A DNA stretch of 64,000 nt from Cantharellus purpuraceus (Eukaryota; Basidiomycota; Agaricomycetes; Cantharellales; Hydnaceae), in assembly GCA_025174535.1 (NCBI GenBank), contig JALBUN010000034.1, positions 412,501 to 476,500 on the forward strand. Direction: 5' to 3'. The position numbers and the translations under genes are program-made. Below the pieces are notes generated by a model that ran no database searches, had not been told where the DNA came from, and was given only the letters and a program-made list of their open reading frames with translations. Shown piece by piece: positions 36,682 through 50,368 of this stretch. How positions within the stretch are numbered: position 1 is the first letter of the stretch; every line of letters begins with the position of its first letter.

Positions 36682-39364
36682 ATGTCGCGTTTGGTTCTAG
36701 GTGGCCAGATGGTCACTGGTGGTGTCGTTGAGTGTTGCGACTACCTGTTATACCTCCTATTTACCTTGACGAATACGGTCTCTTTTAGATCATCACCGTT
36801 GCAGCAGTCTTCGCTATGGTTTTTCTACTGCTGACGTTTCTTCACATTCTACTGGCTCTTATCGTCCCAGCTTACGCCCATCGCTTGTCCAGCCACCAGG
36901 AACGTAATTTCATTTTGAGCCCTCTTGGTTTCTACATTATTTGCCTCCTTGCGAGTAACTTTATAAGTTCCATTGGTGGCGTTATAGAAGCCCAATGGGT
37001 TGGGGCCAAAGCAATTACGGAAGGGCCGGCTTGTAGCACACAGGGTATGGAGACAACATCTAGAACAATATACTTGTTAACTGGTCGGAGTAGCTTTCAC
37101 ATTCCAACTGGGGGGAAACGCATCTGCACTGTGGACTGCAGTGATCTCCATATCTGCGTTGCGGACCTTCATGTTCCGCGCGCGCTCGCTGCCCAAGGTG
37201 TTTACATTGCCATTAATACTTGTATTGTGGATTGCTATGATTGTATTTGGTACGTGTTGAGAGCCTTCCGTTCGTCAATGCCTTGTTGATGTTCAACAGA
37301 TGGCCTGGCGTCGACGATTTTCGCCGATCACTCTGGAAGCTTCTTTTACGGCATCGCCGGTATGTGGTGCTGGATCACTCCGACTCATAGTACTGCTCGT
37401 CTTGCAACGCAATACATATGGGTGCGTAGCTGATAATCGTCCCCTGCAATGCACACTGATAAGGTCCGTCCATAGATGTGGGTTTGGTCTTTTGTCAGTG
37501 CCGTATGCTTCTTCCTTGTCTTCCTATCCGTGCGTGGAAATATAATGGTAAAGAGGGACGCGGGTGGACGAAATGTAAGGTTTAACAAACGTGCTTTCGA
37601 TTCATACGCCCTAGGGAGTGGCGAAGAACAATACGGTGTGCTTGTCGGGACTGTTGGGAAAACGATGTGCTGGTTTGTGCCCGTTAGTCGGCAGTTCTTC
37701 AGACTTGACAAAGTTCTGTGTTCAGGTTCCCAATCAGTTATATAACCCTTACTCTGCCAATCTCCATTTCCCGAGTCGCGGAAACCTATGGTTTCCCGGT
37801 TCCCATATATGCATTCATCTTTTCTGCTGTTAGCTTTTCGCTCCTCGGTTCGTATCTTTCTCAGTCACTGTGCATTTTCTTCTCACATTATGTCTGACCA
37901 GGCATTGCCTCCCCAATACTTTACTTCGCTATCCGTCATTCATTGAAGCACGTTTCGAGCCGTATTAGCTCCGATGCGACCCTACACGGAAGTTTTGGAG
38001 AAAAACTTGGTGGAGAGAGCTTCCACACTCCGCAAGACAAGCGTCCATCGCCTGTCAGCAAGTTTGATCCTTATCCCTGGACGCCGACGCCGACCACACA
38101 AGAGTGGGTTCCACCTTCGCCGCATCACGACATCGGCGAGAGGGCCAGTCGCCCCTCTTCTGTTGTCCCCTATGCGATGAGAGGAGATGGAGATATGAGA
38201 ATGTCTACTTATAGTGAGAACAATGCCTCACCGAGCGATGTTCCTCTTAGCTTGAGGATTGGACAAGTGGGGTCATCTTTCCATCGTCCCATGAACAGCT
38301 TTAGCACCATCACAAGCACCAGCACGGTTGCGGGTCCTGTTAAGCAACTGTCTCCTGTCTCCGAAGGCGAATCGCCTACGGAATCCAAGGTACAACCGCA
38401 GATCATGCCTCCACCTGCTGTACGTATTTCAGATCGCCAATCACTACCGAACCCACATGCAATTCTACCGTCTGACTTGGACAAACTCGCGGATGTTCCT
38501 TTGTCGCCTGTAGTACACTCCGAGCACCGGCGCTCTGAGACAGAAACGTCTGTATACAACGGGCCCCGTGCAATTTCACCGGACCTCAACGCATTGTTAC
38601 AGGCGTCGCAGACTGCGACGTCACCTGCTGGTCCGCTTCCACCTCCTCGCAAGACCAGACGCTCGCCCATCCCGAGTGTGCCTGTTGATGTCGATGAGTC
38701 AGACCAAGGCTCAATATGTTCGGCTCGACCGTCCGCCGAGACGTTTGACCCCGAGGATACACGTCCTATGTCCGTTGGTGATATTACTGCGAGAAATTCT
38801 GCCAAACACGCAGAGTCAATGCGCACCTTTTGGGCGGCTTACGATGGTGGTTCACCAATGTCTCCCGATATGCCGCATACAGCAGACGCAGCTTCATTGA
38901 GGCGCGACACGATGCGCACCTTCTGGGCGGCTTATGAGGAACCTTCACCCACATCTGCCAATATGCCAATGCCTTCAGATGTGTTTGCCTCTATGCATGG
39001 AAATATTTTGGAGGCCAATGTCACTTCTCCAGAGTCGCTGATGTTCCGAAGCCCCGATGCCTCAGTCACTCTGAAACCGTCCATAAGTGCGGTTGGAAGG
39101 CCACCAGCATATATGAATACGCCGTCCCAAGTTACATCTAGGGCTAATGGGGATCATCGACGATCGAGAAGTTTCACGCCGACGCCAACACCTCCTGTGG
39201 CTGCACTGCATCCTAATTCTTCGAGACTTCGGCCTGCTCAAAGCGCAACCGTTCGTTACATCGACTCCCAGGCACGGAAAACACCCACGCCAACCCCATC
39301 TGAAGGGAATCAGAGCAGTGAAGGAAGCTACCGTACGCCGCGTCCTCATCCAGGATACGTCTAA
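36682..39364 (+). CDS. G-protein-coupled receptor, Git3/cAMP-receptor-like, with long tail
   Basis: Exons 36682-36723, 36789-37044, 37091-37249, 37300-37421, 37476-37666, 37726-37847 and 37902-39364 give 784 aa in one frame. Seven membrane segments occupy roughly residues 14-300, with landmarks SNFISSIGGVIEAQW, STQVAFTFQLGGNASALWTAVISIS, GIAGMWCWITPTH and FSAVSFSLLGIASPILYFAIRH. The arrangement fits fungal receptors grouped with Git3 (glucose sensing) and Dictyostelium cAMP receptors; the ligand is unknown. The remaining 480 residues form a Ser/Pro/Thr-rich tail, likely cytoplasmic and phosphorylated, with two copies of a MRTFWAAY unit. The tail is one uninterrupted exon whereas the membrane part is split by six introns. 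Signalling through a G alpha to cAMP is inferred from the family only. Confidence 0.82.
38818..38970 (+). repeat. Duplicated MRTFWAAY unit in the GPCR tail
   Basis: Two units of about 30 codons read MRTFWAAYDGGSPMSPDMP and MRTFWAAYEEPSPTSANMP. DNA similarity is high over the first half of the unit. It looks like an internal tandem duplication of a short linear motif. Confidence 0.7.
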
Positions 39365-39690
39365 TTGTCTTGGTGGCTGCCAGCCGGAGCAGATTTCTTA
39401 CTGATTGCTCATTGCATCAGTTACTCCATTATATTGCATTTACATACCGTATTATTTCGTTTTCTCCTTACTTTTGTTTCTTAGGTACACATCCGGCAAT
39501 ATAATTGGACAATTTTGGGATGTTCAGTAAAGGCAGTGCGGAGCGGCAACGGCCTGCGCCATTTTGCGGGTCGCGTTGTGATTTTTTTCAAACCACGCTC
39601 ATCGTTCCTCCTGACCACCATCGGTCTTCTTCCAGCTTTGCATCTATAGACGTACTCTTTACCCTGTCTCTCACTTGCTTGTTATAAAAT
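39365..39690. promoter_or_regulatory. Promoter region of DBP2
   Basis: This 326-bp gap contains the GPCR 3' end and the DBP2 promoter. A TC-rich tract (TTTACCCTGTCTCTCACTTG) precedes the ATG at 39691. No other feature is seen. Confidence 0.4.
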
Positions 39691-42480
<2,790 letters not shown>

Positions 42481-43113
42481 CTGCTCATGCTCATTCCTTA
42501 ATTCCTGTGCACACTGTACCCGTCCTTTCATTTACGCCTGACCCGACGTTGCGCATACCACCATAGAGTGTTGGTAATACATTATTTGACAGCTTGTCTC
42601 CAAGATGCGCGACATACATCTGTTGAAACTGATCATGAAGGCTGTGCGTGTCTGTCACCGGTGCCGAGTTAGTCGGCGTTAGCCAGACGTAGGGGAGTGA
42701 TGGCCGTCCGCTGTCCACCAATGGAGCTACGTGGGTCGCGAAACCCTGCACAGAAGTTAATTCTAGGCCTGGTTTGTACCTGGCTCTTGTCTTCCTCGAA
42801 CACGTTGCAGACTCCAGGCAAACCGCACGGTTTCCACGCTACTGCATTTGAGGCGTTGCATAAAGTGGCGACACGCAGAATGCTGTCATCTCTCCCCCTT
42901 CGTCGTAACATGGGGGATCTCCCACAAGCGTAAGCAGGTATCCATCATCCCCCTAGCGATACTTGTCCAAACGCGGTGCAAGCCTGAACGACGGGATACC
43001 TGTGTTTGCGTTTGAATTCTACCCCTCTATACTCAATTTAACCGCCCTGGGACCTCAATAAAAAGGTCCAAAGATAGCTTTGTTGGTTTCTCTCTGTGAC
43101 ACACTATCCCATC
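42481..43113. other. Intergenic region
   Basis: A 633-bp stretch after DBP2 and before the CRIB gene. ORFs here lack motifs or splice support and I see no RNA gene. Confidence 0.4.
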
Positions 43114-43895
43114 ATGCTCTCCCTCCTCACTTGCTCGGTTTCACACCTCGACGAGTTTGATCCCTACACTGTGCCGCCCTCCCGGTTACAGTCTCGACGT
43201 CTCACCAAAGGATTGGGCTCCGTTAAGACTACGCCGTCACTCAGCAACGCAAAAAGACGTAGATTGAATAAATTGACTATTGGGGTGCCAACGGATTTTC
43301 GCCATGTGCATCATCTGGGGACGGACATGGTGAGTTACATTGCAGCTGTGTCCCGCTTGCAATCACTTAATACTGGCAACTTATATAAAAGATTCCAGAG
43401 AATATGATTTCTCTATGGGATTCTGCACGATGGCAACAGGAGATAGAAAAAGTACGCGGTCTTTATTCTACCATAATTTCCTTTCTGCCTATTGACACTG
43501 TGTTTAAGGAGTCGAAAGTATCACCACCATCCTCCGTCGCATCCTCAGTCGCACCCTCGTCACCTAAAATAGCCAACGTCACTAAACGCAACAGCTTCAC
43601 GCCGCAGAAACGAAAGCCCGTTCCGTCACTCATTCCTGACCTGCCGACTGCGTGGCTACCTGCTGCGGCTATACCCCAAGACATCCCATTACCACCTTCG
43701 CCTACTGTGCTCGCATCAGAAGTGGAGGTAGGGGTATCTGAATGCCACTCGGAGGAGTCGATTGTTCCCTCATTGTTGACTGATCAGCCGAGACAATGCC
43801 CGAGCGTGGACGAGTGCGACGACGATCACCACGATCCCTGCGAGGTTGCAATGTGCCCACCTGCGGCCGGCGAAGTTGACATTGACAAACGATGA
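43114..43895 (+). CDS. Small CRIB-domain protein, putative Cdc42/Rac effector
   Basis: Exons 43114-43329 and 43392-43895 give 239 aa. Residues about 55-70 read IGVPTDFRHVHHLGTD, matching the CRIB consensus I-S-x-P-x(2-4)-F-x-H-x-x-H-V-G with small deviations (G for S, L for V). A short predicted helical part SLWDSARWQQEIEKVRGLY follows, then a Ser/Pro-rich tail with IPQDIPLPPSPT and an acidic, His/Asp-rich end. There is no kinase or WH1 domain, so it is not a PAK or WASP. Yeast Gic1/Gic2 are small CRIB-only effectors of Cdc42 in bud-site polarity; this could be a functional counterpart, though homology outside CRIB is not visible. The acceptor ATAAAAG was chosen because the later CAG gives an immediate stop. 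Confidence 0.75.
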
Positions 43896-46331
43896 GATCT
43901 CCGCGCAGCAGCTGCGGACGTGAGTAATCACGTGGCAATTTGACCTCTACGATCAAACGTTTCCCAGGACTCTCGTCCCACCGTTAACACACACGGTCTC
44001 ACGCCTCATGACGCAAGTAACTGCATTCGGCTCAACTTCTCCCTATTCGTTTTTCTTCAGTCACAGATGGATGGATCTGTTTAAATTTGTGTATAACAAA
44101 CGTTGACTCAGTATGTTGTATTGGCCTCTTTCGTTCTGTCATAGGGCCTCCCTCTACATTGTTTAATCGTGTACCTCAAGGTCCACCATGGCTAAAGTGT
44201 ATACCCAGTCCCTTGGATGCGTACGGTCCCTAATAATGAAAATGATTCTATTCGCGGTACTAATTTTGACATGGCAACCTGGCTGTTTATCCTCTGCTAA
44301 ACTGCTGCGTTTCATGAGTCGATCATTGGAAAAGGTTGGCCGGTAAATTTTCTCATGTTGTTCAGTCGATCGTCAGTTTTTTGAAAAAGGAAGCGACAAT
44401 GATTAATCTCCATCTTCAACCCGCTGCACCAGGGTAAGCCAAGATACGCATGACCGGTACCGGTGATCAATCATTCAAACTTTGGCAATGGTTTGAAGTA
44501 CCGATTTTGATGAGTTTCCACTTTGCTGGTAGATCTGACCCTTTAGCTTGGTCCCTTCGTTGACACGCTTGGCAACGAGTGCGAGCGGCGATAACGAATG
44601 AACGACCTTGCTTTTTTGATCTGACCCACTGTGGGCCCGTGTCGGTGTCGCCTACTACACTTTTCGTACACGGAAGTACCCGCGAAGATGCTGTCACTGA
44701 CTTGTCCCTTTCTCCGTTCAATAACCACTGCTCCTTATTGGTTGACTGGTGCACACGAGTTGCTTTCTTAGTCGACACGTCAGTTGTCGTGTATACTTAC
44801 TGTTAATTAGATTCGTCAAATCTATGGTCTCACACCGGACGCGGCCGGAGGCTCAAGCGCTCATCAATGCATCACTGGGATTACTGGATGGCCACTGACA
44901 CCCTGCATCAACACTCCATCTAGATGACCATCATAAATACTCTGAATAGACGAATTTACATCTAGGTTAGCTTGGACGACAGAAGTTCATGTCTTTTGAT
45001 CAATTCGGTTCTCTCTGCTTGAGGTGCGATCTCAGCTCGCCATCTCAACACTGCTGTACGAAAACATCAGCTGGTGATTGTCGGGCAATTCAACGTTGCC
45101 TCGCATACTCGTCGATCTGAATCGATCAAGAGTGCTAACTTCCTAGACACACACAAGGACATTAAACTCATGTGTTTTCGAACGCCCGTGATGGATCATT
45201 GATGGGAAGGTCCTGCACCGTAAAGGAGCTATTTCCTCGCTCAAATGCTCAGCCAGCTGTCAAATGTCTACCATCATTTTCAAGGGAGGACCCTTGCTGG
45301 TGGGAACGAGAGATGCATGTGTTTCTCTCTCGTTTCTGTGGCGCCTTCAAGTCTCCAAGCTGGTGTATGTCCTCACCAGGTTGCTATGTGAGACTCGCAG
45401 CATCAATAGTTGAAACGTTGATAAAATTGTCGGTCAATTCAATAGGTACGGAGCGAACGGTCATCGGTCAACACCATGGCTGGATCACGTAGGAGACCGC
45501 GCGTCAGACTAGGGTCTTCACCGTAACTCCATCTGGACGGGGGTTGCAACAGGGGGCCCTTGTACATACATGATCAAAGCGTTAGGGACATCTTGGACAG
45601 AAGTTGCACCACTTTGTTCAGGGTTTCCCTATGTCCTCGCTGTATTTAAGACTGCTACACGACAGCGGTTGACCATCGGTTGATTCGGTATGCACCAACA
45701 CTTCGTCAATCACTGATTTCTAGGCACTTGTGGACATTCCAAGCTTCTCAACTTCAAATCCATAGCATGCGCCCAATTAGTTGAAGTGATGGATGGTCCT
45801 GCTCTGCATGACGAGACTTTCTCATGTCCTAAACCACTTTCGAAAACAGTTCTCCTTGACAAAGACCGTGAAACTACGCAGCGATGGTTTAGTGAAAATG
45901 CAGCAAGAACCAAGCCACCATGTATCATGTACCTAAAGAGTTTCATGGATGGAACGACCAGTGCACATGTGCGTCTCTCATCGAGCGCTGTTGCCGCGGC
46001 TCGGTTTTAGCGAGCTGGATGCGTGCTGTGCTTAATAATTCAGAGAGTAGAGTTTTTTTTTTTTGTTATTTGTTTTTCCATCATCTTGAACTCGTTCAGA
46101 GGATTAGCTTTTGCTGGAAGCCGATCAGAAAATCTCAAGCCGGCTCCAACAACATGGCTCGGATAAGCGCCCAGATCATCTGGAGTTGAGCCGAGCCGGC
46201 AGCAATACTATTCTTATCTAATCACCGGAGAAGAGCCGCCAAATATACAGCGCACGTTCCTCTAACAATGGGTGCTTTTCATAACAGACACATTCACGCC
46301 GTTATTGAGAGACGCTACTGCGGCCTCATCA
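43896..46331. other. Gene-poor stretch, nothing recognised
   Basis: A 2.4-kb region without a recognisable gene. Short plus-strand ORFs at 45172-45492 and 45786-46010 have no familiar motif and do not connect by good splice sites. A T12 run lies near 46055, and a GC-rich imperfect hairpin at 46139-46201 pairs GCCGGCTC with GAGCCGGC. It may hold a decayed mobile element or a lineage-specific gene. Confidence 0.4.
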
Positions 46332-48084
46332 ATGAAATCCTTACCAGGGTACCCGCAGTTAAAAACGGAAGATGAGTGGACTGAACAGCTTGAGGATGCC
46401 TCTCGCTACTCCAGCAGATACAAGACCCGCAGATGTGGCCGTAGTCGATATCGCATCCTTTGCGCGGCTTCGCTTTTCATAATCTTTTGGATATTCTGGA
46501 GACACTTTAAGGGCAATATGATGAGACGTGAAGTTCCAGAGCTCGATCTACCAGAGCGCATCGTCCATTCGTGGGCTCAGTACTCCCCAGCATTTCCTGT
46601 AGCAGTCTATGAGCCTCCATCTGCGTGTACTATAAATCAGGTAACGTAGCCCTATATATGTTGGTTTGGTTTACTGAGTCAGAGCCTTCCTTAGGTTAAT
46701 ATCGTAAGTCCGTGATGATATTGGCTAGAGAGTGATGTGAGTTGACCGAGCTTTCCAGCTGCAAAGACATGGTGCACGATTCCCTACCACTCATGCTGGA
46801 GAGCGAATTACGGCAGCTGTTTCAAGACTTAAAAGTGCCGTTGTATTCAATGAGCCGAAGCTCGAATTTCTGAGCAATTACACGTATGATTTGGGCCATG
46901 ATGATCTCATTGGGTTCGGTGCAGCACAGTAAATGTTTCTGATTGATGTGAGAATGTGCGGGTCAACTGATTTGGTATAAGATCATACGATACGGGACAA
47001 GAGGCTTTCGAGCGTTACGCCCGACTGGTATCGAAGGACAATGTGCCGTTTGTCCGTGCATCAGGTTCTTCGCGAGTAATCTCCTCCGCGATTCATTGGT
47101 CAACAGGTGCGAACTCTGCATGAACATTATTATGCTCATGCTTAAGCTTGGCTTCTAGGGTTTGCGGATGCAAGCAACAAGGTCATTATACTGCCACCGC
47201 CTTTGGTGCTCAATGAAGCAGCCAATGTATGACAAATAGTGAATATTAATTTTTCTAGTTTTGCCTGACAAATTGCTTTAGGACACCCTGGATGATAACA
47301 TGTGCCCGAACGCTGGAGATTCAGATGCTCAAACGGAGATATGGCAAGACGTGTTCGCCCCGCCTATCGCGCAACGTCTTAACAGCGCGGCACCGGGCGC
47401 GGCACTTACCAATGCCGATATTCCAAGTCTAATTTCTCTTTGTGCATTTGAAACTCTCGCCAAAGAGACCCCTAGTCCATGGTGCAGCGTCTTCGACCAA
47501 CAGGACTTCGACAACTATGAATATTTTGGCGATCTCGACAAGTATTACAATACAGGGTGAAATATTCCGTTCTCATCTGTGTTGCCGTAGCTTAACCCAA
47601 TCACAGATACGGCCAGGAACTCGGCCCAGTGCAGGGCGTGGGATACGTGAATGAGCTCCTCGCGCGTCTCACAGGCAAACCGGTCTCCGACGCCACACAG
47701 ACCAATACAACGCTCGATTCCTCCCCGGAGACATTCCCGCTAAATCGCACGCTATATGCAGACTTTTCGCATGACAACCAGATGATTGCAATCTACGCCG
47801 CACTGGGTATCTTACGCCCCTCGATCGCGCTGGATCCTAGGAAGTTGGAACCTGCCAGGATGTGGCTTGTGTCGCACATGGTTCCGTTTGGCGGAAAATT
47901 TGTCATAGAGCGTTTGGATTGCGAGGGGCGCGACAGTGTGCGAATGTTGCTCAATGACGGTGTGGTCCCTTTAGAGATCTGTGGAGCAGGGGCAGATGGG
48001 GTATGCACGCTGGATGCGTTTGTGAATTCTCAAGGGTATTCTAGAAAAAATGGCGAGAGCGATTGGCCACTGTGTTTTCTATGA
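46332..48084 (+). CDS. Histidine acid phosphatase (phytase-like) with N-terminal membrane anchor
   Basis: The N-terminus MKSLPGYPQLKTEDEW is cytosolic-looking, followed near residues 40-55 by a hydrophobic segment (YRILCAASLFIIFWIFW), so a type II anchor rather than a cleaved signal peptide. The catalytic motif LQRHGARFPT comes after VNI, which is encoded by a 9-nt microexon (46695-46703). The C-terminal proton donor is in the HD pair of FSHDNQM. Cys pairs typical of phytases are present (CTINQ, NMCPNAGD, ICGAGADGVC). The family hydrolyses phosphomonoesters, phytate included, outside the cell or in the secretory lumen. Later exons include 47300-47560 and the last one ending at 48084. Start chosen as the first in-frame ATG; an upstream spliced exon is possible. 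Confidence 0.88.
46695..46703 (+). other. 9-nt microexon encoding VNI of the phosphatase
   Basis: The sequence CCTTAG/GTTAATATC/GTAAGT gives consensus acceptor and donor around nine bases. Including it restores CTINQ-VNI-LQRHGARFP, the spacing expected in this family. Skipping it would stay in frame but remove three residues next to the active-site motif. Confidence 0.75.
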
Positions 48085-48780
48085 TCTAGGGTGCACGATT
48101 TAGGGGCGTTGTATATTCTGCGACCTTCGGGCGAATGTACAGGGTGATGGTCAGCATCTGGTGTTTTCGGCAGGAGGATGAAGACTTCTTGGGTATCCCG
48201 ATTTTTTCCACTCATTCACCATTCCGATGTTTGGAATACATCCTTATGTATTTGACTTTAGTGTTCACGTTAGTCTTGGGATACAATTCCTAACCTTGAG
48301 GTTTACTAGGGACTGGCATTAAGATATATATTATGCGCTGCCGGCCTAGGTGCGACATCAAACACGCGGTCCCCCATAGATATGTTATAATAGACAACCG
48401 TACAGTTGAATTCAATCTGTACGACCACCGCGACAAAGGTTTTGGAGTATCCGTCTTATGTGCTCTTGGTGCGCAATGTACGGTCCCTGGCCATGCTCCA
48501 TAGCTGACCGTCATACGAACTGCTTCTCAACCTCTACCTCTGGTAGTTGTCGACTTGTTGCAGACTGGCTGAGACTTGAGGTGCTCATACGTGGTGACTG
48601 AGAAGTTAATTCTTCGGGAGCTATAGGCTGTTCTATTTTCTTTCATGGTCGCTGATGGCACTTCTTGCGGCGATACAAGAACCGCGGAATTACAGTATTA
48701 TTGAGCGTCGATAGAACCATCTGTCTATCATCCCGTTTGCACCGCACAGTTTCAGTCAGAGCCTATCTAAAGTGTTACTC
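48085..48780. other. Intergenic region
   Basis: About 700 bp with the phosphatase 3' end and the promoter of the hydrolase gene. I see no gene, repeat or RNA. Confidence 0.4.
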
Positions 48781-49858
48781 ATGTCGGTGACCTCCAAACA
48801 GACACTGGTCGTTGCCGGTATCAGTGTCAATGTCTACTCATACGCTGCTCTAAATGAGGAAGGGCGGCCGCTCGCTGTTTTGTTCTTGCTGCACGGAAGA
48901 CACGGCTCAACGACCGAAGTCGAAGGTATTGCCAAGACAATTCTGGATTATGCTCAACCCCAAGGTCCAGCCGATCGAGACCTTGTTGTGGTGACGTTTG
49001 TGAGTGGCCAGTTCCCTGCTACATCTACCTAAGTCTTTAATTCGTCTTAGGACCATCGTAATCATGGCTCACGACTTGTGGATCGTACAGCCAATGATGA
49101 TTGGAAGACACATAACCAGCGACATGCGTATGATTTACAGCATTTATGCTCAGAGCCATTAGACTGAATCTTTCTGGCAGGGTTGACATGTATGCCATAC
49201 AGAGTGCGTGCGCATCGCCTCCGTTGCTCTGGTTAACCTGAAGAGAGATTTTTTTTTCAGTGGGGACAGCTGCAGACGTGTCCTTTCTGATAGACTTTCT
49301 CCCAGCCTACCTATTTCCCTCTGGCGAACGGGAAGTTCACGAATGGATAATGTCAGGCATTAGCCTAGGGGGTCATTCCACGTGGATCGTGTTGAGAGAC
49401 GGTCGGGCGCCGTTTTCTCTTACGCCCTACTTCACTGACATTGAACAGAACCACGGGTGAAGATCGGGATACCCATCATCGGTTGTCCGGACTACCTGCC
49501 CCTCATGAGACCTCGTGCCCAGGCGTCAGGGTTCACTGTCGCACCACCCCACTTCCCCCCGTCTTTCATGGAATATGTCAAGAATCGCGACCCATCATCA
49601 GCTGAAGCGTCTTCAGATGATCCATCTCTGAATCCATTCCTTGGGAAACACGTTCTCGTGCTCTCTGGCGCCAACGATCGACTCGTACCCTGGTCTGCAA
49701 GCAAGAAGTTTGTGGACAAACTACAGGTGGGAAGTGGGACGAAGAAGGTCGTTGTGGAGGAAAACGTAGGCCATGAATGTACGGCACGGATGGTGCAGGA
49801 GCTCGCAAGCTTCGTATGGGAACATAGTGTAAAGAGTCCCTTGAAGTCCTCCTTCTGA
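48781..49858 (+). CDS. Alpha/beta hydrolase, uncharacterised
   Basis: About 290 aa over five exons (48781-49008 first, last one 49430-49858 after removal of a small intron). The fold is shown by LFLLHGRHGST (oxyanion-hole loop), DHRNHG, the nucleophile elbow GISLGGHS with the Ser, the late Asp in SGANDRLVPW and the His in GHECTARM. No signal peptide or membrane segment is visible, so it is probably cytosolic. It resembles fungal hydrolases annotated only as alpha/beta hydrolase or dienelactone/peptidase-like; no substrate can be named. It follows the phosphatase on the same strand without an obvious functional link. Confidence 0.85.
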
Positions 49859-50368
49859 ACCTAGTCCATTAAGTTTGCTGCTGTACATAGGTCTGGTTCA
49901 GACGAGGTCTTGAGTAGAACAGGCCTGTTAAGTCGTTTTCCGACGTCCTATGATCTGAATATTGAGGTTAGAAAGGGGTCGGGCTCCATTCGAAATCTCT
50001 CGGAAACAGGCGCGTTGTGGTGAATGTACAACGCAAACGAGACGAGGGTTCACGGTAGTTCAAACGTTCGCCGTTCACGCGAAAAGAGATGGGCGCCTAT
50101 ATCACCTCTAATCTCAGATGGCTGCGACTACTTATATAAACACTCAAACGCTTCTGGTTCACATCGCATTTCTCCAGGTAATACTATCTGGTTATTTTAT
50201 TCCGGACTCTTATTCAAACGACCATCATGTTTTCAAAAGAAGACGCAAGTTGCCTGATTAGCACCTGCGTGACAAGATTATCAGAACATCACCAATGGCC
50301 TCCGAGTCCTCCGGGTAGGATCATATTATTAAGATGACTACGAAGGGACCAACTGAGCCCCACGCAGA
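49859..50368. promoter_or_regulatory. Promoter and 5' leader of the OPT transporter gene
   Basis: A TATATAAA box lies at 50133-50140, about 230 bp upstream of the ATG. A CCAG/GTAATACT junction near 50178 looks like the donor of a 5' UTR intron. No gene is seen in the 510 bp. Confidence 0.4.

Noticed and set aside
46139..46201. GC-rich hairpin as a transposon end or terminator
   Set aside because: The pairing is imperfect and no partner repeat or coding sequence is nearby, so no element type can be supported.
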